Of a stretch of DNA of 5,933 nt, positions 1-4,604 are shown one piece after another. The position numbers were made by a program, and so were the translations under genes. The stretch covers positions 1 to 5,933 of the forward strand of contig CAUJFK010000070.1 of assembly GCA_963169175.1 (NCBI GenBank), given 5' to 3'. The notes beneath the pieces are model-generated. The model saw nothing but the letters and a program-made list of their open reading frames with translations. It did no database searches and was not told the DNA's origin. The stretch is from Acidobacteriota bacterium (GTDB lineage: Bacteria; Acidobacteriota; Blastocatellia; Pyrinomonadales; Pyrinomonadaceae). The first letter of the stretch is position 1; each line of letters opens with the position of its first letter.

Positions 1-1174
1 TTTGGCAGGTTCCGGTCAATTTCTCAACATTCTCAAGGCTGGCTTCGGCCTCCATCTCGGGATCTTGAGAGCCATCGTTGAACGATCGCACCCTCTCGCG
101 GTTTAGATGGATCTGCGATAGTATCCTCTGGACCGCCTGAGTTTGCGGAGCTAACACGCCAACGTTGCCTTGAGCCAGAAGTTGCTGCCATGCAGGCATT
201 GTTGCCGGAGAGAATCTTGCAACTTCCGGAAGCAAATACCCCAACGCAAAAAGTATCGGGAAATTCCTCGCCGCCATGTCGTCGCCCGCGGCATTATTTC
301 TTGCAGCGATAGCGGCACTGATTCGGCCGTACGCGAGATTCAGGAAAGCCTCTACCAGCGCCGGATTTGCGCGGAGTCCCTGGATCGGCTTCAAGGAACT
401 TCCGAAATACTCGCCTGACCGGTTAATAGAATAGTATTCCGTGTAACCGAAGGCATACCCAGCCAATGTCACCGTCGCCTCGAGTGGGACCGATTCCTTC
501 GCCCGCACCGCATTGAGGTAAGTGTTAAAAACACGATCGGATAGCTGTATTCTGTGTTTTGCTAGGCCGAAGATCAGGAACATAGCAGTTCCGTCGTTTA
601 AGCCGTTAGGTGCAAAAGACTCGGCTATTTTTGCGGCCAACTCGGGATCCTCATCCACAAGGTCGAGCGCCGTTTCGCCGGACATCCCAACCTTTCCGTC
701 TTTGTCCTGCTCCGCAAGGCGCTTTGCGAGAGCTTTGACCAATGACGGGTCCCGGCGGGCGGCAGATGACATTACGTAATTTATTGATCGCTTATATTTC
801 TTCTCGGTTTTGTATAGCGAAACTGCCTTATCCAGAGCGAGCGTGAACTGTTTGCCGGAGTCGTCCTTATCCACGTACCAATATGCCGAAGCAACGTCCG
901 CAATTGCATATGGCCTCCGCTCTTCTGGAAATGTCGTTCGGGCCTCCTGAACAAGAGCATCTAACATGATCTTCCACCGCAAAAACTCAGGGTCTGCCGC
1001 TTTATCGACTACCGGCTTTTTTGAAGATTCCTGAGTCCGGGGCGGTTGGCCAACCGCTTCTAGCTTAAGGCATAGGAAAATCGCCAGCATCAATACAAAC
1101 CCAGCGCGCACCCTACGTTTCCAACACGCACGAAGATATCGCATACGTTGTGAAAGTTTAGGATCGATCTTCAT
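1..1174 (-). CDS. exported helical protein of unknown function (3' end outside window)
   Basis: An uninterrupted minus-strand frame begins at the ATG at 1174-1172 and stays open to the window edge, giving 391 residues without a stop. The N-terminus has a long basic stretch (residues 1-24, many Arg/Lys), a hydrophobic core (about 25-37) and a polar 'EAVGQPP' stretch, which fits a Sec signal peptide cleaved near residue 40-43. There is no lipobox. The second ATG (residue 11, bases 1144-1142) would give a more ordinary signal peptide length. Neither start has a clear Shine-Dalgarno sequence. The mature part looks alpha-helical and repeat-like, with motifs such as 'SSAARRDPSLVKALAKRL' (136-153) and 'DLVDEDPELAAKIAES' (171-186), and a hydrophobic stretch near 306-316. 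I recall similar motif patterns in large families of uncharacterised Acidobacteriota proteins, but cannot verify this. No catalytic motif is visible. The gene is divergent from the sigma operon and has its own sigma-70-like promoter. That it is real is well supported by length, promoter and signal peptide; its function is unknown. Confidence 0.85.
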   Translation of the reverse strand, partial: MKIDPKLSQRMRYLRACWKRRVRAGFVLMLAIFLCLKLEAVGQPPRTQESSKKPVVDKAADPEFLRWKIMLDALVQEARTTFPEERRPYAIADVASAYWYVDKDDSGKQFTLALDKAVSLYKTEKKYKRSINYVMSSAARRDPSLVKALAKRLAEQDKDGKVGMSGETALDLVDEDPELAAKIAESFAPNGLNDGTAMFLIFGLAKHRIQLSDRVFNTYLNAVRAKESVPLEATVTLAGYAFGYTEYYSINRSGEYFGSSLKPIQGLRANPALVEAFLNLAYGRISAAIAARNNAAGDDMAARNFPILFALGYLLPEVARFSPATMPAWQQLLAQGNVGVLAPQTQAVQRILSQIHLNRERVRSFNDGSQDPEMEAEASLENVEKLTGTCQ

Positions 1175-1247
1175 TGTAGTTGATCAGGGGTTCGAGCCCA
1201 TTTGCTTCCCTAGGTCGGAAACTCAATACCGCCGAATTATGACCACA

Positions 1248-1276
1248 ATTGTTGGCCAGACAACATTATCTGTCAA
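1248..1276 (-). promoter_or_regulatory. sigma-70-type promoter of the leftward exported-protein gene
   Basis: Read on the minus strand, a perfect -35 hexamer TTGACA (1276-1271) is followed by a 17-base spacer and AACAAT (1253-1248), a 4/6 match to TATAAT. Transcription would start near 1241, leaving a leader of about 67 bases before the ATG at 1174. The -35 match and ideal spacing make this the best promoter in the window, although the -10 is imperfect. Confidence 0.55.
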
Positions 1277-1279
1277 GCC

Positions 1280-1298
1280 AAATATGTACAACATATTT
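1280..1298. promoter_or_regulatory. perfect AT-rich dyad, candidate operator
   Basis: An 8-base inverted repeat, AAATATGT-ACA-ACATATTT, has a 3-base centre. It sits 3 bases upstream of the -35 box of the leftward promoter, centred at about -48 from the predicted start. That placement suits a dimeric activator or a repressor. Its AT-richness stands out from the surroundings. No run of T follows, so it is not an intrinsic terminator. The binding protein is unknown; it could act on the leftward gene, the rightward sigma operon, or both. Confidence 0.4.
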
Positions 1299-1454
1299 TC
1301 GATTTTCAGAAGCGGTCTGGCCTGATCGAAAGCCTCCATGTGACCCAGAAACTCTGTCGCAACCAACGGTCCGACTCTCTCGTATGGACAATATCGAGTG
1401 TCGGTGGCGCACAGATCGGCAATCTAACCTGCAAAAAACACCAATCTGTCATAA

Positions 1455-1490
1455 AATGCCTTTCGGTGGTGTATTTGTATCGAAGGCATT
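1455..1490 (+). promoter_or_regulatory. hairpin covering the sigma-gene ribosome binding site
   Basis: Bases 1455-1465 (AATGCCTT-T-CG) pair with 1481-1490 (CGAAGGCATT). The stem is 8+2 base pairs with one bulged T (1463) and a 15-base loop. The 3' arm contains the only plausible Shine-Dalgarno sequence of the sigma gene, GAAGG (1482-1486), 9 bases before its ATG. In the mRNA the structure would hide the binding site, which suggests translational control. The pairing is seen directly; the regulatory role is inference. It would need a transcript starting upstream of 1455. Confidence 0.4.
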
Positions 1491-1495
1491 GATCG

Positions 1496-2080
1496 ATGCT
1501 GAAAATGGGCGATTCGACAGAAATCTTTGTGGACATAATGTCCGAACATACAGCGGCCGCTGCGGCTACAAAGACAATCGAGTTTGACGCGGCCTTTCAG
1601 GCCCATCACAGGACTGTCTTCCGCGCCGCCCGGTCGGTGGTGCACGACTGCGGATTGGCCGAGGACGTGACGCAGGAGGTGTTCATTCGCCTGTATAAGC
1701 ACATGGATTCGATCAAGACGGACGAAATGCTCCGGCCGTGGCTGATCCGCGTGGCCTTGAACGTGGCAAAGAACACCATTCGCGGCAATATCAGGGCGAA
1801 CACGAGGGACGAAAATTACGTCAAAGAATCAGTTGAATCGAGCGTTTATTCGGTCGAAAGCGAATATGAACAGCAGGCCGAGATAGGCGAGATAACCCGG
1901 GCATTGAACAAGGTCAAAGAACCGCTGCGAAGCTGCCTAGTCTTGAAACAGCAAGGCCTGTCATACCGCGAGATCGCCGAAAGCCTTTCCTTGAATGAAG
2001 CCAGCATTGGAACTTTTGTAGCTAGGGCACGGGCTGAATTCATGAGGTTTTACGGAAAGATCGGGAGAGATGTGTTATGA
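1496..2080 (+). CDS. ECF-type RNA polymerase sigma factor
   Basis: This 194-residue protein has the two-domain layout of extracytoplasmic function sigma factors, which redirect RNA polymerase to a small stress or envelope regulon. Region 2 spans about residues 30-97, with the core-binding motif 'AEDVTQEVFIRLY' (55-67) and the -10-recognition helix around 'PWLIRVALNVAKNTIR' (81-96). An acidic linker (about 104-130) leads to region 4 (about 134-187), whose helix-turn-helix 'LSYREIAESLSLNEASIGTFVARARAEF' (155-182, broken here only for reference) would read the -35 element. The length is normal for the family apart from an extra N-terminal stretch of about 28 residues with an alanine run. The ATG at 1496 is preferred because GAAGG lies 9 bases upstream; in-frame ATGs at 1505 and 1538 have poorer sites. 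The stop overlaps the next gene's start by 4 bases (ATGA), so translation is probably coupled. The ECF subgroup and target promoters cannot be named from sequence alone. Confidence 0.95.
   Translation: MLKMGDSTEIFVDIMSEHTAAAAATKTIEFDAAFQAHHRTVFRAARSVVHDCGLAEDVTQEVFIRLYKHMDSIKTDEMLRPWLIRVALNVAKNTIRGNIRANTRDENYVKESVESSVYSVESEYEQQAEIGEITRALNKVKEPLRSCLVLKQQGLSYREIAESLSLNEASIGTFVARARAEFMRFYGKIGRDVL
2063..2068 (+). promoter_or_regulatory. ribosome binding site of the anti-sigma gene
   Basis: GGGAGA lies 8 bases before the ATG at 2077, inside the end of the sigma gene. It supports this start and the overlapping ATGA arrangement. It is a stronger site than the one in front of the sigma gene. Confidence 0.6.
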
Positions 2081-2970
2081 ACGAAAAGTGTTTTGAACAA
2101 GGCACGATACAAGCCTTTATAGACGGCGAAACCACGCCGGCGCTTTCGTTCGAGATAACGGGCCACGCCGCGGCGTGTGACAACTGTGCCGCGTTGATCG
2201 CACGCTCAGAGGAAGAGAACGAGGCAGTGTTCGCAATGCTCGATCGTGAAATGAACACGCTCGTGCCGACCCAGCGTTTGTGGAACAGCATAACCGCGGC
2301 GCTCGCAGACGAAAAGAAGCAGGCATCTATTTGGGACCGGATACGCAGTGGAATACGCACAGTCTTTGCCGGCCCGTCGATCACGGTCGCGGCAAGCGTA
2401 CTGCTGGTATTCGGCATCTTCGCCGCGGTGTTGACACTGCGAGATCCGGGCGCCAATCAGCCGGGGCCGCTTGTCGCATCGGGGCCGGTTGCAGCTTCGT
2501 CGCCGCCGACACAGACAAATATCGCGGCTGTGGACGCCCCGGCATCTTCGGAGAAGGTCGATCCTGGTATCACAGAAACAAGGTTTCGCCCAGAGAAGGT
2601 CAAAGATCTTATCAGGACAGCCGAATATCGCCCGCAACGTCAGCCGGTCCGTGCCCAGCCGGCGGTGGTGGTCGAAACCGTGCCGGCGAACCGGTATATC
2701 GCTGGCGAGGACAGCTATCTTCGCACGATCGCAAGCCTTAACCAGAATGTTGATGCCCGAAAGGACATGCTCATGAGCCCATCGAATCGAATCGCCTTCG
2801 AGCGTGACCTTGCCGTCGTTGACGATTCGATCAACAAGATGAAACAAGTGGTCCGAAAAGACCCGAAAAACCAAGCCGCCAAGCAGGTACTTTACTCCTC
2901 GTATCAGAACAAGATCGATCTTCTTAATTCGGTCGTCGAGCGCGGAGAGCTTATGGCCAGCCTGCAGTAA
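2077..2970 (+). CDS. membrane-anchored zinc-finger anti-sigma factor
   Basis: This 297-residue protein should bind and silence the sigma factor encoded just upstream. The N-terminal cytoplasmic domain shows the zf-HC2/ZAS pattern: Cys5, 'IQAFIDGE' (11-18), then His30-x3-Cys34-x2-Cys37. In this family the Cys and His residues bind zinc and the following helices clasp the sigma factor. A single hydrophobic segment at about 101-121 (flanked by Arg94 and Arg122) is the membrane anchor. After it comes a Pro/Ala/Ser-rich stretch (about 123-165) and a basic, Pro-rich part (about 170-205). The C-terminal helical region (about 207-297) is rich in Lys, Asp and Asn and probably lies outside the cytoplasm. 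This outer part is about 175 residues, longer than in minimal anti-sigma factors, and may sense the signal or bind a partner. The 4-base overlap with the sigma gene favours balanced synthesis of the pair. The family call is firm; the signal sensed is unknown. Confidence 0.9.
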   Translation: MNEKCFEQGTIQAFIDGETTPALSFEITGHAAACDNCAALIARSEEENEAVFAMLDREMNTLVPTQRLWNSITAALADEKKQASIWDRIRSGIRTVFAGPSITVAASVLLVFGIFAAVLTLRDPGANQPGPLVASGPVAASSPPTQTNIAAVDAPASSEKVDPGITETRFRPEKVKDLIRTAEYRPQRQPVRAQPAVVVETVPANRYIAGEDSYLRTIASLNQNVDARKDMLMSPSNRIAFERDLAVVDDSINKMKQVVRKDPKNQAAKQVLYSSYQNKIDLLNSVVERGELMASLQ

Positions 2971-2990
2971 AGGCCAAGCCTTTGTATTTT
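2969..2990 (+). other. small hairpin followed by a T-rich stretch between genes 2 and 3 of the operon
   Basis: AAAGGC-CAA-GCCTTT (2969-2983) begins within the anti-sigma stop codon and is followed by GTATTTT. The stem has only 6 pairs, three of them GC, so it is weak as an intrinsic terminator. It may attenuate transcription or tune expression of the third gene, or mean nothing. Confidence 0.25.
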
Positions 2991-2996
2991 AGGTAG

Positions 2997-4043
2997 ATGC
3001 AAGTTTTAGTTTCAAAATTCGTATTAGCGACAATACTGGTGTGTTTGGCCATTGGCCTTGCTACCGCGCAGGCGCCCGTCGTGAAGCCGCAGAAGCCGAT
3101 GCCGGTGCCCGCATCGGGTCGGTCGAGGTATCCCGAACCGCCTGTCGAAGCTCCCGAACCACTCACGCCCAGACGCGGCCCAAACGAAAAGGCCATCGCC
3201 GTTAGCGCCGACGTCAGTGTTCTGATCCCCTGCGTCTCAGAAGCGCACGTGCGGATCAATGGCTGGCAGCGAAATGAGGTACGGGTTTTCGTTCGCAACG
3301 GCTCGAATGTAGGATTCAAGGTCCATGAGACGGACCCGAAGACGGGCAAACCTGTCTGGGTCGTTGTCCGCGGCCTGCCCGGAAGCTCGCCGATGCCCGA
3401 CTGTATCACTGGTGACCGCATCGACATCGAAGTTCCTTTTGGTGCAAGCCTTAAGATAAGCGGCCGTGAGATAGATACCCGCATCGACTCAGTCAAAAAG
3501 GTCGAGATCAAAAGCATCGGCGGCAACGTGTCCTTGCGGAACGTGTCGGGCGGAATATTGGCCGAAACCTTTGAAGGTGACGTGACTGTAGAAAATTCAA
3601 GCGGACAGATATCGCTAAAGACAACGACGGGCAATATTGTGGCGTTCGGTGTCTCACCGGGCCAGGTCGGAGACATTTTCAAAGCCAGCACATCAAACGG
3701 GCTGATCACGCTTCAAAACGTCGATCACAGGCAGATAGACGCAAATTCGGTGACCGGCGACCTTCTGTTTGATGGAAAATTCCTGTCTGGCGGTATCTAT
3801 ACGTTCAAAACATCTGACGGAGCGATTCGCCTTGTCCTGCCAAAAGAGTCGTCCTTCAGGATGGTCGCGTGGTATGGATTTGGAATGATAGAACCTGAGT
3901 TTGCAATGAAAACCTTGCAAAGCGACGTGAGCCCCGGCGGCAAACGGCTGATCGCTTCGGTCGGCGATGCCGACGCTACGGTCAATCTTACTACCACCCG
4001 AGGCCGGATCTCGATAGCGAAACAGGCTTCAGAAAAGCCCTAA
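2997..4043 (+). CDS. exported DUF4097-type beta-repeat protein
   Basis: This 348-residue protein starts with a clear Sec signal peptide: Lys7, hydrophobic core about 8-22, and cleavage likely after 'ATA' near residue 24. It has no lipobox. A Pro-rich linker (about 27-62) leads to a region resembling the DUF4097/'putative adhesin' family, with short beta strands recurring as G-x-[IV]-x-[LV]. Examples are 'GGNVSL' (175-180), 'GDVTV' (194-198), 'GQISL' (203-207), 'GLITL' (235-239), 'GAIRL' (275-279) and 'GRISI' (336-340). This suggests a beta-helix or stacked-sheet fold. Cys79 and Cys136 are the only cysteines in the mature part and could form a disulfide. The start at 2997 is forced, because an in-frame TAG lies immediately upstream (2994-2996). 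There is no well-spaced Shine-Dalgarno sequence, only AGG 3 bases before the ATG. The gene follows the anti-sigma gene by 26 bases and is probably co-transcribed, pointing to an envelope role under the sigma circuit. The biochemical role of DUF4097 proteins is not established. Confidence 0.85.
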   Translation: MQVLVSKFVLATILVCLAIGLATAQAPVVKPQKPMPVPASGRSRYPEPPVEAPEPLTPRRGPNEKAIAVSADVSVLIPCVSEAHVRINGWQRNEVRVFVRNGSNVGFKVHETDPKTGKPVWVVVRGLPGSSPMPDCITGDRIDIEVPFGASLKISGREIDTRIDSVKKVEIKSIGGNVSLRNVSGGILAETFEGDVTVENSSGQISLKTTTGNIVAFGVSPGQVGDIFKASTSNGLITLQNVDHRQIDANSVTGDLLFDGKFLSGGIYTFKTSDGAIRLVLPKESSFRMVAWYGFGMIEPEFAMKTLQSDVSPGGKRLIASVGDADATVNLTTTRGRISIAKQASEKP

Positions 4044-4336
4044 AATTCAACCAAATTTCTTCCTGTCCGCTGTTCAAAAAGAACGGCCAGGGCCGGGGCA
4101 TCTTCGGTACTTTCGTCACGAATGATGCGTTCGACGCGCCACATTGGCATAAAATAGTCGCTCATTGGCAGGAAAGGCTCATTATTTGCGATCGACCTGC
4201 ACCAGTCGTCAAAATACGAGAGATCGATAGCCCGAACAAAAACTCCGGCAGGCGTCAACTCCTGCAACAACCCAAGCAATTTCTCCCGCGGCGAATGAAG
4301 CACCAAGACAACACTGTCTCCAGTTTCAATTTTCAT
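4040..4336 (-). CDS. small conserved-looking protein, possible Sm/Hfq-like beta barrel
   Basis: This 98-residue minus-strand protein has no signal peptide or membrane segment, so it is probably cytoplasmic. The start at 4336 is supported by GGGAG (4346-4342) 5 bases upstream. Alternating hydrophobic stretches suggest mostly beta structure: 'DSVVLVLH' (7-14), 'EKLLGLLQEL' (18-27), 'AGVFVRAIDL' (30-39), 'YFMPMWRVERII' (61-72) and 'APALAVLFEQ' (80-89). A polar, Trp-containing insert lies at about 40-60. The opening pattern (Gly-x-x-Val, charged turn, Gly-x-Leu, Gly-Val-x-Val) and the later 'MWRVERI' strand recall the Sm1/Sm2 layout of Sm/LSm/Hfq proteins. That is pattern resemblance only, and I do not recognise a named family. 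Its stop codon overlaps the stop of the DUF4097 gene by 4 bases, tail to tail. It is divergent from the SbcC-like gene. Confidence 0.75.
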   Translation of the reverse strand: MKIETGDSVVLVLHSPREKLLGLLQELTPAGVFVRAIDLSYFDDWCRSIANNEPFLPMSDYFMPMWRVERIIRDESTEDAPALAVLFEQRTGRNLVEF

Positions 4337-4357
4337 GATAGCTCCCGATACACTTCC

Positions 4358-4387
4358 ATTCTAGAACTCGAATGGGGCTAACGTCCA
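4358..4387 (-). promoter_or_regulatory. candidate promoter of the small leftward gene
   Basis: On the minus strand TGGACG (4387-4382, 4/6 to TTGACA), an 18-base spacer and TAGAAT (4363-4358, 5/6 to TATAAT) would start transcription near 4351, giving a leader of about 15 bases. The -10 overlaps the palindrome TTCTAGAA (4359-4366) and a 6+6 inverted repeat CCATTC/GAATGG (4356-4361 and 4370-4375), which could be an operator. The matches are modest. Confidence 0.35.
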
Positions 4388-4423
4388 TCCAGTATTCGCG
4401 TGTCGCAATGCCCAATCCTTAGA

Positions 4424-4463
4424 CCACGAAACAGCCGAAAAGAAGCCACGAAAGTCCACAAAA
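4424..4463 (+). repeat. short degenerate direct repeats, CCACGAAA type
   Basis: CCACGAAA occurs exactly at 4424-4431 and 4446-4453. Degenerate copies are AGCCGAAA (4433-4440) and CCACAAAA (4456-4463). The units are spaced roughly 9-13 bases apart in an A-rich stretch without stop-free coding character. It looks like the remains of a short tandem repeat of the CACGAA type that I recall in intergenic DNA of several environmental phyla; that link is from memory. Confidence 0.4.
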
Positions 4464-4534
4464 CAAAACCCCACTGGAGCAAAATGCCTGCTTGCGCAAA
4501 CCTTGCCCGTGTTTGAGTACGCTTTCTGCCGATT

Positions 4535-4562
4535 CTGATTTTCGGCGCGTCTATTCTAAAAT
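4535..4562 (+). promoter_or_regulatory. weak candidate promoter of the SbcC-like gene
   Basis: CTGATT (4535-4540, 3/6 to TTGACA), a 16-base spacer and TAAAAT (4557-4562, 5/6 to TATAAT) lie upstream of the rightward gene. Transcription would start near 4569, with a leader of about 36 bases. The -35 overlaps the GCCGA/TCGGC hairpin at 4528-4546. The evidence is weak: only the -10 is convincing. Confidence 0.25.
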
Positions 4563-4604
4563 CAAAGCATCTAATTGATTTTCAAGAAGCAGCCTTTTGG
4601 CCCA

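Larger units (their letters stand above)
1175..1495. other. divergent intergenic region, 321 bases
   Basis: This region separates the leftward exported-protein gene from the rightward sigma operon. It holds the leftward promoter (1248-1276), a perfect dyad (1280-1298), a shorter 5+5 inverted repeat (TGTTG/CAACA, 1250-1265) lying between the -35 and -10 boxes, a weak ECF-like promoter candidate (1359-1386), and a hairpin over the sigma ribosome binding site (1455-1490). Open frames crossing it continue into the sigma gene in other frames and look non-coding. I see no RNA gene. Confidence 0.7.
4337..4604. other. divergent intergenic region, 268 bases
   Basis: This region lies between the small leftward gene and the rightward SbcC-like gene. 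It contains the candidate leftward promoter, degenerate CCACGAAA repeats (4424-4463), an 8-base palindrome TTGCGCAA (4492-4499), a 5+5 hairpin GCCGA/TCGGC (4528-4546) and a weak rightward promoter candidate (4535-4562). No open frame with coding character and no RNA gene was seen here. Confidence 0.65.

Noticed and set aside
170..779. Plus-strand open frames (82 and 85 codons) within the leftward exported-protein gene
   Set aside because: Both lie opposite a continuous 391-codon frame with a promoter and signal peptide. Their Arg/Ser/Cys-rich products look like shadows.
1217..1223. GGAAACT resembling an ECF -35 box
   Set aside because: No acceptable -10 partner is found 15-18 bases downstream.
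1452..1457. TAAAAT as a sigma-70 -10 box for the sigma operon
   Set aside because: The matching -35 position (CTGCAA at 1429-1434) is only 3/6, and a start there would cut off the 5' arm of the hairpin. It remains possible but is not supported enough to annotate.
1249..1587. Plus-strand open frame (112 codons) overlapping the start of the sigma gene in another frame
   Set aside because: There is no ribosome binding site or recognisable composition, and half of it overlaps the sigma coding region out of frame.
2280..2776. Plus-strand open frames (153 and 101 codons) inside the anti-sigma gene in other frames
   Set aside because: They are Arg/Gly/His-rich out-of-frame translations of the GC-rich anti-sigma region, with no independent start signal.
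2206..2874. Long minus-strand open frame (222 codons) opposite the anti-sigma gene
   Set aside because: Its translation is rich in Cys, His and Arg with no domain or hydrophobic pattern. It lies wholly antisense to a gene with a clear family signature, so it is a codon-bias shadow.
2951..3709. Long minus-strand open frame (252 codons) opposite the DUF4097 gene
   Set aside because: It is antisense to a gene with a signal peptide and beta-repeat pattern. Its product is Thr/Ser/Pro-rich with no start-site support.
4478..4530. Possible RNA gene or intrinsic terminator around the TTGCGCAA palindrome
   Set aside because: The symmetry is only 8 bases with no loop or T-run, and no tRNA-like or known ncRNA fold could be drawn.
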